Notes under the pieces: model-generated
The model's input: the letters and a program-made list of their open reading frames with translations, nothing else
The model's database searches: none
Told to the model about the DNA's origin: nothing
Shown here: positions 8,873 to 17,503 of the stretch, piece by piece
Layout of the letters: each line of letters opens with the position of its first letter
Numbering within the stretch: position 1 is the first letter of the stretch
Assembly: GCF_000834055.1 (NCBI RefSeq)
Contig: NZ_JXSQ01000002.1
Location: 238,944 to 302,943 of the forward strand
Length of the DNA stretch: 64,000 bases
Source of the DNA: Leucobacter komagatae
GTDB taxonomy: Bacteria > Actinomycetota > Actinomycetes > Actinomycetales > Microbacteriaceae
Direction: 5' to 3'
Made by a program: the position numbers and the translations under genes

Positions 8873-9583
8873 ATGACCGCACACGACGACCTCAGCAACG
8901 CCGTCACCCTCGGCGAGCAGGTGTACTGCAGCATCCAGGCTGCCATCGCTGATGGCACCCTCACTCGAGGACAGCGCATCACGGAGCGCGGTCTCGCAGA
9001 TCTACTCGGCGTGAGCACAACCCCGGTGCGCGAGGCAGTCCGTCAACTAACCCAAGAGGGCATGATTGAGCGCCTCGGGCCACGGAAGCTGCACATTGCG
9101 AACCTGAGCCGAACTGCCCTCAACGAGACAGACGAAATTGAAGCCGAACTGCAAGGGCTCATTGCAAAGTTCGCTACGCGCAAAGCCACGGGTGCTGACA
9201 TCACCAAGCTGTCCGCGTTGATTGATGACGCGGACAACGAATTCGCCTCCCTGAAGCAACGCTTGGACGAAGATGGCGTGGTGGATGAATCGCGCGCGCC
9301 GCACCTATTCGATGCACTCCGAGACTTCCACGCTCAGCTCGTCAGCATTGCCGAAAACCCAATCCTCGAACGGCTACTGAACCAAACCGCCGCACTTTCC
9401 CCCGAACAACGCGCCACCGCAAGCCAGCTCCGCGACCCGGCGGCCATTAAGGGCATCGAGCTTCGATACCCCGACCACCGCCTCATCCTTGATGCAATCA
9501 GATCCGGAGACGCCGAGCGGGCCTATCGCGCAGCACGGGATCACGCGCTTTCCGCGCACGGGGAAATCCGCCGGAGCGCCTAA
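8873..9583 (+). CDS. GntR-family transcriptional regulator, FCD (FadR) subfamily
   Basis: DNA-binding repressor of 236 residues. The N-terminal winged helix (about 15-80) has the GntR pattern: QRITERGLADLLGVSTTPVREAV, then LTQEGMIERLG. The C-terminal all-helical FCD domain has the metal/ligand-type positions FHAQLVSIAENP and a late DHRLILDAIRSGD motif. It is divergent from the ABC importer operon and co-directional with the MFS-AtuA operon, so it may regulate either or both. FCD regulators normally respond to small organic acids or sugar acids; the effector here is unknown. Confidence 0.92.
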   Translation: MTAHDDLSNAVTLGEQVYCSIQAAIADGTLTRGQRITERGLADLLGVSTTPVREAVRQLTQEGMIERLGPRKLHIANLSRTALNETDEIEAELQGLIAKFATRKATGADITKLSALIDDADNEFASLKQRLDEDGVVDESRAPHLFDALRDFHAQLVSIAENPILERLLNQTAALSPEQRATASQLRDPAAIKGIELRYPDHRLILDAIRSGDAERAYRAARDHALSAHGEIRRSA

Positions 9584-9648
9584 CAACCACTGACACGCAT
9601 CGCACCCCAGTCGGGCGCGATGCGGAACACTCGCGACCTCGCCAGACA

Positions 9649-9714
9649 CCCTGGCCCTGGCCCTGGCCCTGGCCCTGGCCCTGGCCCTGGCCCTGGCCCT
9701 GGCCCTGGCCCTGG
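9649..9714 (+). repeat. (CCCTGG)11 perfect hexanucleotide tandem repeat
   Basis: Eleven uninterrupted copies of CCCTGG lie between gntR and the MFS gene. The array is flanked by a perfect 9-bp inverted repeat, CCTCGCCAG (9637-9645) and CTGGCGAGG (9711-9719), the right arm overlapping the last unit. Both strands are open and would encode Pro-Gly repeats, but I see no start signal or conserved protein there. Such an array can slip and change length; it sits about 140 bp upstream of the operator-promoter region of the MFS operon. Confidence 0.97.
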
Positions 9715-9856
9715 CGAGGCTCCCACCCAACCCCAGCATCGCAGCAACACCCTCCACGCGTGGTTCACCCAGCCCCGCGGCTGGGCCTACACCATGGGCT
9801 GAGCTGTGCTGTCCGAAGGGGCAGAACGGGCTAGCCAAACCGACCGGGTAGACTTA

Positions 9857-9887
9857 TGCTGTAGCAAAGCATATTTTTGCTGCAGCA
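9857..9887. promoter_or_regulatory. inverted-repeat operator ahead of the MFS-AtuA-DUF4387 operon
   Basis: TGCTGTAGCAAA (9857-9868) and TTTGCTGCAGCA (9876-9887) form a 12-bp inverted repeat with one mismatch and a 7-bp spacer. It lies just ahead of a strong AAGGAGGT ribosome site (9894-9901) and the MFS start at 9912. The position fits a repressor operator, most simply for the GntR protein encoded 274 bp upstream. The AT-rich spacer may overlap the -10 region. Confidence 0.6.
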
Positions 9888-9911
9888 TCAGACAAGGAGG
9901 TCTGCCTACCC

Positions 9912-11222
9912 ATGCCAGAACAAAGGGTACCGATCGCGCGGTTAAACCTTCGAGCAGCGATGCTCGTGGCTCTCGCCATTTTCGCCCAGGAGTCCGTTTG
10001 GGCTTTTTATGACGCCCAAGTGCCGGCAAGCATCGCTCAATACACGACGAGCGCAGCCCTCATTGGGCTCCTCATGGGTGTCGACAACGTGGTAGGGATT
10101 TTTGTCCAGCCGATGCTGGGCCACCTGTCCGATCGAACTCGGTCGAGATTCGGTCGCCGCATCCCATACCTGGCGATCGGCGCGCCGATAGCCGCGATCC
10201 TCTTCGCGCTTATCCCCCACACGACATCCTTCGGTGGACTTATCGCCTGCATTTTCCTGTTCGCGCTCACCGCCAACGGTTATAAGGCGATCACTGAGTC
10301 CCTTACGCCTGACTTTCAGCCACCCTCGAAGCGCAGCACCGCCAACGCGATCGCAAAGATAGCCTCGAGCGCCACGATTATCGTGTCCGCACTGATTAGC
10401 CTGCTGATTGTCGACCACAACCTACAGCTTGCGTTCGCGATCCCGGCAGTTATGCTGCTCCTCGCCGCTCTCGTCGTCACCTTCACGATTCACGAGGAAC
10501 GCGCACCGGGATACCTCGCTGCCGCAGCGGAGTCTGCCGCGAAAACCGAGCCAGCGTGGACGCTCAAGCGAATCTTCCGAGAACTCCTGAGCGACAGCGA
10601 CCGAAGTCGCCTATTCCTGCTTGTCGCGGTGTTCTTTGTCGCCGGAACGTGGGCCGCAATGCGCGCTCAGCTGACCCCATACGCCATGGAGGTGCTCGAT
10701 CTCTCCCGCGGACAGGCAGGTGCTCTAACTCTCCCTGCCGGGATTGCCTTCATCGTCGCGGCACTTCCCGTCGCCGCACTATCAAACCGATTCGGTCGGC
10801 GACGCATGACGCGCGTCGGCTTGGCCGTGTTCATCGCTGGCTGCTTCGTGGCACTCGCGATACCAACGGTGACGATGACTATCGCGGGTGTCGTGATAGC
10901 AGCGATGGGATTCTCAACCTTTGCGATTAACGCAGTGGTGATCATGTGGAACCTCGCCCCGTCGCCCAGCGTGGTCGGGATCTACACAGGGCTCTACGCC
11001 GTGTCGTACGCGATTGGCTCGTCGCTTGGCCCGGCAATGATCGGTGTCTTTGTAGATTTCACCGACTGGCGGTTCATGTTCCTCGCCGCGGCGATCCTTG
11101 CCGCGGTGGGTCTCGTGTGTTTCAGCGCCGTACGTACGGAATCCACTGTGCCTACGCACGGTGACGATACCGTCGCCCGCCCCAGTTCAGAATCACCAAC
11201 GGAAGGATCCATGACACTATGA
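9912..11222 (+). CDS. MFS transporter (GPH/SLC45-like)
   Basis: Major facilitator of 436 residues with about 12 predicted helices. The loop 2-3 motif reads GHLSDRTRSRFGRRIPYL, the form seen in glycoside-pentoside-hexuronide and SLC45-type carriers, and the second half has a matching SNRFGRRRMTRVGL loop. The start is set by AAGGAGGT ten bases upstream. The stop overlaps the next start (ATGA), placing it in one operon with the AtuA-like and DUF4387 genes, so it most likely imports the compound those proteins act on. Substrate class cannot be fixed from sequence. Confidence 0.88.
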   Translation: MPEQRVPIARLNLRAAMLVALAIFAQESVWAFYDAQVPASIAQYTTSAALIGLLMGVDNVVGIFVQPMLGHLSDRTRSRFGRRIPYLAIGAPIAAILFALIPHTTSFGGLIACIFLFALTANGYKAITESLTPDFQPPSKRSTANAIAKIASSATIIVSALISLLIVDHNLQLAFAIPAVMLLLAALVVTFTIHEERAPGYLAAAAESAAKTEPAWTLKRIFRELLSDSDRSRLFLLVAVFFVAGTWAAMRAQLTPYAMEVLDLSRGQAGALTLPAGIAFIVAALPVAALSNRFGRRRMTRVGLAVFIAGCFVALAIPTVTMTIAGVVIAAMGFSTFAINAVVIMWNLAPSPSVVGIYTGLYAVSYAIGSSLGPAMIGVFVDFTDWRFMFLAAAILAAVGLVCFSAVRTESTVPTHGDDTVARPSSESPTEGSMTL

Positions 11223-12589
11223 AAGAATTTCGCATACTCGCACCTACAGGGGTACTTGGTGCCGGGTTTACTCCCGAGTCTCTCGCGACAGGAGTTGCGC
11301 TCTCACCGCATGTGATCGCGTGTGACGCCGGATCAACCGACAGCGGTCCGGCCGCGCTCGGGTCCGGCATACCCAAGCTTTCCGACGCGACCGTCGAGCG
11401 AGATCTCCGACTGTTACTTCGGGCGCGCGCTGAGCTGGGCGTGCCCCTCATTATCGGATCGTGCGGAACTAGCGGTCGCGACAGTGGCGTCGACCACCTT
11501 GCGGAACTGGCACGCTCCATCGCGGAGGAGGAGCAGATGTCCTTCACGCTTGCCCTGGTCTATTCGGAGCAATCCACCGACACGCTGTCCGAGCTGTGGG
11601 ACACGGGGGCCATCCACCCCCTTGATCCCCCTGTTCCGCTCGACCGTGACAAGCTGCTTTCGAGCACGGTAGTCGCAATGATGGGGAGCGAACCCATCGA
11701 GAACGCGCTGAGCCGCGGAGCCGACGTAGTGCTGGCTGGCCGCGCTAGCGACACGGCGTTGTTCGCCGCCCTGCCACACATGCATGGAGCGGACGCTGGA
11801 CTTACTTGGCATGCCGCAAAGACCATCGAGTGTGGGGCAGCGTGCGCGGTCCCACCGTCCGCGGACGGTCTGTTCGTGTGGCTTCGCGACGATCATTTTG
11901 ATGTGCGGGCGCTGCAGCCCGGCACACGTCTGACTGCTCAGTCCGTTGCAGCACACACACTGTACGAGAACATCGATCCATTCAAACTCAAGGAGCCCGG
12001 CGGCGTACTCGACACGAGTACCGCAACCTATGAACAGCTCGATGACACCACTGTTCGTGTGCGCGGATCGAAGTTTGAAGCAGCGGATATCTACACCAAC
12101 AAGCTTGAGGGCGCTCGAGCGCGCGGTTTCCAAACATTCGCAGTGGGGGGCATTCGGGACCGGGCCGTAATTGCTCGCATCGCGCAGCTCATCCCAATGG
12201 CACAGGAACACTTCACAGGGAAGATCGAGAGCATGTTTAACTCAGCGGTATCCCCGGACGACGTGGATATTGATTTTACGTTGTACGGGGCGAACGGAGT
12301 GCTTGGCGAACGTGAACCGGAACATACCCCGTCCCGTGAGCTTGGAATACTCATCACCGTGACCGCGCACACTCAAGAGATTGCCCATTCGGTTTGCGCC
12401 TCTGTCGCCCACGTCGTGTCACACCTCCCCATCCCCGAGTACGACGGTCTCGCGAGCACGGTCGCGTACCCATTTTCTCCACCAGAAACCGACCGTGGGC
12501 CGGTCTACGAATTCACCATCAATCACGTTGCTGCCGTGGCTGGTCCGCTCGATCTGTTTCGAACGAAGATTGTGGTGGTTGGAGTATGA
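11219..12589 (+). CDS. AtuA-like protein (acyclic terpene utilisation family, DUF1446)
   Basis: A 456-residue cytoplasmic protein of the AtuA/DUF1446 family. Recognisable features are an N-terminal ILAPTGVLGAGF, HVIACDAGSTDSGPAALGSG at about 31-50, IIGSCGTSGRD, and DVVLAGRASDTALFAA near 167-182. AtuA belongs to citronellol/geraniol catabolism in Pseudomonas, but the biochemical role is undefined and most homologues are outside that pathway. Here it is coupled to an MFS carrier upstream and a DUF4387 protein downstream by ATGA overlaps. No atuC/atuF carboxylase genes are near, so terpene degradation is not supported; uptake and processing of some organic acid is a reasonable guess. Confidence 0.85.
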   Translation: MKEFRILAPTGVLGAGFTPESLATGVALSPHVIACDAGSTDSGPAALGSGIPKLSDATVERDLRLLLRARAELGVPLIIGSCGTSGRDSGVDHLAELARSIAEEEQMSFTLALVYSEQSTDTLSELWDTGAIHPLDPPVPLDRDKLLSSTVVAMMGSEPIENALSRGADVVLAGRASDTALFAALPHMHGADAGLTWHAAKTIECGAACAVPPSADGLFVWLRDDHFDVRALQPGTRLTAQSVAAHTLYENIDPFKLKEPGGVLDTSTATYEQLDDTTVRVRGSKFEAADIYTNKLEGARARGFQTFAVGGIRDRAVIARIAQLIPMAQEHFTGKIESMFNSAVSPDDVDIDFTLYGANGVLGEREPEHTPSRELGILITVTAHTQEIAHSVCASVAHVVSHLPIPEYDGLASTVAYPFSPPETDRGPVYEFTINHVAAVAGPLDLFRTKIVVVGV

Positions 12590-12897
12590 GCACCCTCATC
12601 GAACTCTGCACACTCGTTCGGTCAAAGAACGCTGGCCCGTTTTGGTTAACATTTGACGTGATGTGCCGCGATCGCGCGGCCTACGATCTCGTCACCAAAG
12701 GTGGCGCTCTGAGCGCCCATGCGATCGCGCGACTATACGCCGTGGACTCTGCAACCGTGCAAATCTTCCACCACCCTGCTGCCCTCGCGGTGAAGATTTC
12801 CATGCCGCGACCGCGTATCCAAGGCTCAGCAGGCGAAACCGATATGTATGGCGGTCAACAGCAAGCCTTGCTCATTGACCTGGTAATCGAGGCATGA
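12586..12897 (+). CDS. DUF4387 protein, AtuA partner
   Basis: A 103-residue protein beginning STLIELCTLVRSKNAGPFW, the characteristic opening of the DUF4387 family, with TFDVMCRDRAAYDLV and the late P-R-P-R-I-Q-G-S-A-G-E-T-D-M-Y-G-G pattern. In many genomes this domain is encoded right after, or fused to, an AtuA/DUF1446 protein, which matches the ATGA overlap seen here. Function is unknown; it probably forms a complex with the preceding protein. It ends 20 bp from the convergent MFS pump gene. Confidence 0.85.
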   Translation: MSTLIELCTLVRSKNAGPFWLTFDVMCRDRAAYDLVTKGGALSAHAIARLYAVDSATVQIFHHPAALAVKISMPRPRIQGSAGETDMYGGQQQALLIDLVIEA

Positions 12898-12916
12898 CCC
12901 GTCCAGGGGCACAGCG

Positions 12917-14308
12917 TTAGGGCTGCGCCCCTGGACCCACTTCCAGAGCTCGATCGAAAATGGTGAGTACGAGCGCTGCTGAGGTGAGGCCAACAACGAT
13001 CCACCCAACCGCATGCATTCCCGCGTCGCTCGGCTCGGCACCGAACACTACGCCCACCAGACCCGAAGCCAGAATCGCCCCGAGCTGCACTGCAGTGCGA
13101 GAGAGCCCCGATGCCACACCAATCTGTTCCCTTGGCGCTTGCCGGTAGAGCGCGGCCTGATTCGAAATCGAACCGAGCGCTTGTGGGATACCGAACACCG
13201 CTAGAGCCGAAACGATCAGCCAGAGCGAACTCGTGGAAGTGAGCTGTGTGATTGCCACTCCGCCGAGCAGCGGCGCGAACGCAGCAACGACGAGCGGCAA
13301 GCGCACCTTTCGAGTTCGTGCGACAACCACCGCAGCGATCCCCGCGAGAACTGCCGCAGGCAGCTGGATGAGCCCAGCAGCGTCTGCCGCAAGGCCTACT
13401 TCGGCTTGCACCCACTGGCTCGCGGTGTAGACCACAAGGAAAATTGCTGTGTAGACGAGAAAGAGCCTGGCGAAGGTTCGCGCCAGCGGCCCATTTCTCG
13501 CAATCATTCTGAGGTCAATGAAGGGGTTGGGAGCGCGACGTTCCCACCAGACAAAGCACCCCGCCGCAGCGAAGCCGATCGGAATCACCCAATACAGGCC
13601 TGACGAAAGATCGAGCAAGAAGACGAGTAGCGAGGTAATTGTCACCGCAAACAACGCGATGCCGAGAGGGTCGACCGCTTCCCGAAGCGTGAGTGGTCGC
13701 GGCCCAGCAGCAACCCTCGTGGAATCACCGGGTAACCACGCCCACGCGATTGCCAACGCGATGAGCGCAAGCGGGATGTTGACAAGAAAGACGGATTGCC
13801 ACCCAAAGAACTCGATGAGCACTCCCCCAAGCACTGGCCCAATTGCTGCCGTCACCAGGCTTGAGATCGAGAGGCCTGACAGAAGCGCTTGCGGCGCTTC
13901 GAGGTTGTAACGCTGAGATTGGTCACGGATGAGTGTCATTGCCGCGGGGTAAGCGGCTGAGGTACCCAACCCGATGAGCAATCGCGCAATCATCACGCCG
14001 GCAAATGTGGGCAGGAGCGTGGGGAGCAGCCCAGAGACCGCGACGATGACAAGACCGCTCAAATAGACTCTCTTGGGGCCGTATGCGTCCGAGAGCTTCC
14101 CCATGAGTGGCTGCGCCACCGCACTTACGAGGTAAAGACCGGCCACAAGCCAGACGACCGTAGACGCCGACACATGCACTGCGTCCGCGATGGGCGTAAG
14201 CGCGACCGAGATCATCGTGGTGTTGATCGGATTCAGTGCTGGCCCTAGCAGCACGGGGAGAGCAAAGCGCGCATCAAAGCCACGTGCTGGCTGCCACATT
14301 CTTCTCAC
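12917..14308 (-). CDS. MFS drug-efflux transporter (DHA2/EmrB-QacA type)
   Basis: A 463-residue multidrug-type MFS protein with about 14 predicted helices. It shows the N-terminal LGPALNPINTTMISVAL region, motif A-like GKLSDAYGPKRVYLSGL, motif C-like GPVLGGVLIEFFGWQSVFLVNIP (the last stretch typical of DHA2 pumps), and a long second half. The start overlaps the stop of the MarR gene (ATGA), so a MarR-controlled efflux operon is likely. Substrates are unknown; antibiotics, biocides or dyes are usual for this class. Confidence 0.9.
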   Translation of the reverse strand: MRRMWQPARGFDARFALPVLLGPALNPINTTMISVALTPIADAVHVSASTVVWLVAGLYLVSAVAQPLMGKLSDAYGPKRVYLSGLVIVAVSGLLPTLLPTFAGVMIARLLIGLGTSAAYPAAMTLIRDQSQRYNLEAPQALLSGLSISSLVTAAIGPVLGGVLIEFFGWQSVFLVNIPLALIALAIAWAWLPGDSTRVAAGPRPLTLREAVDPLGIALFAVTITSLLVFLLDLSSGLYWVIPIGFAAAGCFVWWERRAPNPFIDLRMIARNGPLARTFARLFLVYTAIFLVVYTASQWVQAEVGLAADAAGLIQLPAAVLAGIAAVVVARTRKVRLPLVVAAFAPLLGGVAITQLTSTSSLWLIVSALAVFGIPQALGSISNQAALYRQAPREQIGVASGLSRTAVQLGAILASGLVGVVFGAEPSDAGMHAVGWIVVGLTSAALVLTIFDRALEVGPGAQP

Positions 14309-14772
14309 TCTCGGGCATCCTCTGCGAGTGCATCAAGGAGCTCGAGCGCCTTGCGAATCAACGCCCGATCTTGCCGAGCGAATCGAGCGTCGAACAGCAC
14401 GGCGAGGTCCTGATCGCGAATGAGAGAAATCCGTGTTACTTCCGCCTGCCCTGCGGGCGTCAACGACACGAGTTCTCGTCGCCGGTCCGTCGGGTGAGGG
14501 CTCTTGACTACGAAACCTAACCCCAGGAGGTCCGCGACCACGGTGCCCATTGATTGCGGTCGGAGGTTCTCCCGCTTCGCGAGGTCTGCCGTCGTGAGAG
14601 AACCCTGCCTGTCAAGCAAGCTCAGCACCGCTTCTTGCGTACGCGAGAGTTCCTGTGCCGCCCCGGACGCTCGAACAAGTCGACGCAGCCGGTCCTGATT
14701 CAGCCTGATGTGTTGCGCCAGTTTCAGCGATTCCGGCGACGGCAAGGCTGGAAGCTTGGAAGATGAAGTCAT
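14305..14772 (-). CDS. MarR-family transcriptional regulator
   Basis: Winged-helix repressor of about 155 residues. The MarR core is clear: LSRTQEAVLSLLDRQGSLTTADLAKRE, then LRPQSMGTVVADLL as recognition helix and the wing KSPHPTDRRRELVSLTPAG. I chose ATG 14772; the frame is open another 14 codons to 14814 but that extension is atypical. It is translationally coupled to the efflux pump downstream and divergent from the PEBP gene, with start codons 66 bp apart, so one operator could control both directions. Confidence 0.88.
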   Translation of the reverse strand: MTSSSKLPALPSPESLKLAQHIRLNQDRLRRLVRASGAAQELSRTQEAVLSLLDRQGSLTTADLAKRENLRPQSMGTVVADLLGLGFVVKSPHPTDRRRELVSLTPAGQAEVTRISLIRDQDLAVLFDARFARQDRALIRKALELLDALAEDARE

Positions 14773-14837
14773 ACAGGCTACGATACTTTCCAGCAGAATA
14801 TAATGCAAGATCACCTTCTATTAATCGGAGACCCTTC

Positions 14838-15431
14838 GTGCAAAATCCACTCCTCGGCCGCGTGCTCCGCGGCATACACGCCCCCGAAGCGAAGAGCATT
14901 AAATACAGAACCCCTTTGGCTAACGTTCCACAAACCATGCGCTTGTGGAGCACTTCCTTCGTTGACGGTTCAGCAATCCCAGACGCCCACGCAGGCGTTG
15001 GAGTGGGCCAAAATCTGAGCCCGGCTCTCAGCTGGAGCGGCGTGCCCGAACTCACGCAGGAGCTGCTCCTCGTCATTGAAGACCTCGACGTGCCCCTACC
15101 GCGACCCCTCCTGCACACAATTGCTCTTCTCAGCCCAACACCGACGCGCATTTCAGGAGCCGGCTCCGCCGCCTCCGGCAGACTGCTCGAGGGGGAACTT
15201 GATACGTCAGACGGTGTCCGCTTTGTCCCGACCCGGTTCAAGCGCACGGGTTACCAGGGCCCGCGACCGCTCCCGGGGCACGGCCCACATCGCTACGATT
15301 TCCATTTGTATTCGCTCGATCGAGCGTGTCCACCCGCTCGGACCTGGAGCAACATTTCCACGCTGCTCCAAGGGGTTTCGGGTCACGTCACTGCGTCCGG
15401 ACACCTGAGGGGAACCATGCAACAAAACTGA
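14838..15431 (+). CDS. PEBP / YbhB-YbcL family protein (Raf kinase inhibitor-like)
   Basis: Phosphatidylethanolamine-binding-protein fold, about 197 residues. Family motifs include VGVGQNLSPALSWSGVPE, the ligand-pocket segment LVIEDLDVPLPRPLLHTI, and GYQGPRPLPGHGPHRYDFHLY. The GTG at 14838 follows a CGGAG ribosome site by seven bases; the frame opens earlier (14763) but would overlap the MarR start. Bacterial members have no agreed function, though ligand binding at the conserved pocket is expected. It is divergent from marR and may share its control. Confidence 0.85.
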   Translation: MQNPLLGRVLRGIHAPEAKSIKYRTPLANVPQTMRLWSTSFVDGSAIPDAHAGVGVGQNLSPALSWSGVPELTQELLLVIEDLDVPLPRPLLHTIALLSPTPTRISGAGSAASGRLLEGELDTSDGVRFVPTRFKRTGYQGPRPLPGHGPHRYDFHLYSLDRACPPARTWSNISTLLQGVSGHVTASGHLRGTMQQN

Positions 15432-15628
15432 CACGAGGCCCGCGATGGGGCAAGAAAATCCGAATAAGTTTGAGCAGGGCAATCTGCGTGGACGCAGCGC
15501 ACTCAGAAGACCGCCCTTCCGGTCCGCCAGGACAGACACTGGCGCACCAGCTCGGCGGCGTTGGAGCCCAGCGATCGCTACAGGGTACGGCCAGTACGTT
15601 TCACGCCGATCCCGCGTTCTCCGACAGG

Positions 15629-16618
15629 CTAACCCCAGCGGGGATCGTTCGGGTCAGGGGAATCCGTGCTGTCACCGTCAGTCATGATCCGTGCGGCACC
15701 GATCCACGAATCGAGCTGAGCGCCGCTGAGCACATGCGGAAGCGGCAATCCAAGCAAGGACGGATCCGCCGCGATAGCCAGCGGCTCATTGCTCGCAAAA
15801 ATCAGCACGTTGCCGAGGGGCCCGTCAGCGTCGAACGGATCCGCGTCGAGCACGACCGCAACATGCGACCAGACGGACCCCAGGGTCGCAGCTTGCCGAC
15901 GCGCATACTCAAACGGGTGCCCATCGAGCAGGTTCACCACAACAACCCCCGCCGCGGCGGAACGCTCGGCCACCCTTGCGAAGAACTCCTGACTTGCCAC
16001 GCGGCGATGAATGACAGCCGCATCCCACAGATCCACAATCGTGAACTGCGCCTCCGCCCACTCGGCCGGCACAGCGGTGCGCACGTCAGCCCGCGACCCG
16101 CGATCTTCGGCCACATCAGCGGCTACGGCCGCGGTTGAAGCTGGGGCTGCGGGGCCCGCCACGAGTGGTGCGTCAGCGACGGCGCGAGCATCACCGAAGA
16201 TGACGCGCACGTCACTTCCGGCGGGCAGCGGCAGAGCCTCGAGCATCGACGCGTACAGCTCCGGCTCAAACTCGACCGCGAGTTGCGGCGACCCCGTGCG
16301 AGTCGCCGCAACGTAGCGCGCCATGGTGAGTGCTCCCGCACCGAGATGCACCGTGAAGAGCGAGGCTCCCGCGGGAGCAGCAGCATCCAACGCCCTGGCG
16401 ATATGGCGCGTGTACGGGTAGACCAGCCTCGTAGGGTCAGCCATCGAGACGACAGATTGCGCGATCCCGTCCACACGAAGCTCGAAGCGATCAGATCGCA
16501 GTCTCGACCTCGTGAGGGTGGCCGGCCGGTCGTCGAGCGTTGAGGAGAGGTTCCTGCGATTCTTCAGCACGCACACCAGTCTAGATCCGGCGCCCGCGCA
16601 CCCAAGGCAACGAGTCAA
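15629..16618 (-). CDS. spermidine synthase-like methyltransferase-fold protein
   Basis: Up to 329 residues, with a Rossmann methyltransferase fold like polyamine aminopropyltransferases. Visible elements are a TRLVYPYTRHIARAL region, FTVHLGAGALTMARYVA (the nucleotide-binding glycine loop, here HLGAG), AVEFEPELYASML as strand-2 acidic end, and VRVIFGDARA before the active-site loop. The catalytic Asp pair of genuine spermidine synthases is not clearly preserved and there is an Ala/Pro-rich insertion, so the activity may differ. The start is uncertain: TTG 16618, GTG 16576 or GTG 16570, none with a good ribosome site. It stands alone and convergent with the PEBP gene. Confidence 0.75.
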   Translation of the reverse strand: MTRCLGCAGAGSRLVCVLKNRRNLSSTLDDRPATLTRSRLRSDRFELRVDGIAQSVVSMADPTRLVYPYTRHIARALDAAAPAGASLFTVHLGAGALTMARYVAATRTGSPQLAVEFEPELYASMLEALPLPAGSDVRVIFGDARAVADAPLVAGPAAPASTAAVAADVAEDRGSRADVRTAVPAEWAEAQFTIVDLWDAAVIHRRVASQEFFARVAERSAAAGVVVVNLLDGHPFEYARRQAATLGSVWSHVAVVLDADPFDADGPLGNVLIFASNEPLAIAADPSLLGLPLPHVLSGAQLDSWIGAARIMTDGDSTDSPDPNDPRWG

Positions 16619-16877
16619 GCAAGGAGCGCTCGCCCTGCAGCGAACTTGATCCCGTCGCGGCCGAAGCCCCGCAGCTCGAATCCCATCCGCCTCCGCGCCA
16701 CTCCCGCTAACAGACGAGGTAAAGCCCCTGAGGAGAACGAGCGCGCCAGCGGTCGCCGATCGCGATGGCGCTCAACATTGATGGCCTATTCCGTTCAGTA
16801 GTCGCCCTGTCCGGGTTTCTGCGAGCAGCGCTTGGACGCCGAGCGCTGACGGCTACACCAAAGCCCACAATAAATTG
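16619..16877. other. intergenic region, no gene seen
   Basis: The space between the spermidine-synthase-like gene and the TetR operators holds only short shadow frames. I see no RNA gene or strong hairpin. The last part becomes AT-richer and probably carries the tetR promoter. Confidence 0.5.
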
Positions 16878-16915
16878 CCTAAAGGCTGTAGTTTTTAACC
16901 TAAGGGATGTAGGTT
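16878..16915. promoter_or_regulatory. two tandem CCTA-N7-TAG motifs, probable TetR operator
   Basis: CCTAaaggctgTAGTT (from 16878) is followed by AACCTAagggatgTAGGTT (16897-16915), the second a perfect 6-bp inverted repeat with a 7-bp centre. The pair ends seven bases before the GTG start of the TetR gene, so binding would block transcription: a typical autorepression arrangement. Confidence 0.6.
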
Positions 16916-16921
16916 GGTGGT

Positions 16922-17503
16922 GTGGCACGCGCAAACCTCACCCCAGAACGCCTGTTTTCGGCCGCCGCCGAACTCGCAGACCTCCACGGCTTTGACTCGG
17001 TCACGGCCTCGGCCGTTGCCCGACACTTTGGCGTACAACCGGCGAGCCTGTACTCGCATGTGCGCGATCGCGAAGCACTGCTTGACGGCGTGCAGCGGTT
17101 TGCTCTTGGCGAGCTTGGTGAGCGTGTGTCACACGGCATCGCGGGCCGTTCAGGCAGCGAAGCGCTACACGGCTTCGCCTCGGCGAACCGGGAGTACGCC
17201 CAAGAACGCCCCGGTGCGTGGCAAGCGCTGCAGCGCACCGCCTCAACCGAGACCGCCACTTCACCCCAGGCACAGCGCGTCAGTGCGCTGACAATCGCCC
17301 TGGTGCGGGGATACGGTCTTCACGAATCACAGTATGTACACGCCGCTCGTTTCGTTGGCGCGGCCCTCAATGGTTTCCTCTCCCAATCCCGAGCGGGTGC
17401 CTTTGACCATCAAGAAACCGAATTAGCGCAATCATGGCAAGCAATGCTCGAAGCCCTCGACCGCAGCCTGCGCAGTTGGCCAGCAAAGGACGCCGAACAA
17501 TGA
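16922..17503 (+). CDS. TetR-family transcriptional regulator
   Basis: Repressor of 193 residues. The N-terminal helix-turn-helix reads LTPERLFSAAAELADLHGFDSVTASAVARHFGVQPASLYSHV in separate overlapping parts (about 5-46), and the rest is the helical ligand domain of the TetR_C_33-like type. The GTG at 16922 has no strong ribosome site, so the transcript may have a very short leader. The stop overlaps the ATG of the SGNH hydrolase gene (ATGA), implying the regulator controls the hydrolase together with itself through the adjacent operator pair. Confidence 0.9.
   Translation: MARANLTPERLFSAAAELADLHGFDSVTASAVARHFGVQPASLYSHVRDREALLDGVQRFALGELGERVSHGIAGRSGSEALHGFASANREYAQERPGAWQALQRTASTETATSPQAQRVSALTIALVRGYGLHESQYVHAARFVGAALNGFLSQSRAGAFDHQETELAQSWQAMLEALDRSLRSWPAKDAEQ

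Noticed and set aside
9374..9838. Open frames on both strands encoding Pro-Gly repeats
   Set aside because: They exist only because CCCTGG repeats have no stop in these frames; they lack a ribosome site and conserved sequence, and one overlaps gntR.
11219..12897. Terpene-degradation (atu) cluster
   Set aside because: Only AtuA and DUF4387 are present; carboxylase, dehydrogenase and lyase genes of the pathway are missing.
15629..16618. Genuine spermidine synthase (speE)
   Set aside because: Fold matches, but catalytic acidic residues are not clear and no speD or polyamine genes are near, so no gene symbol was given.
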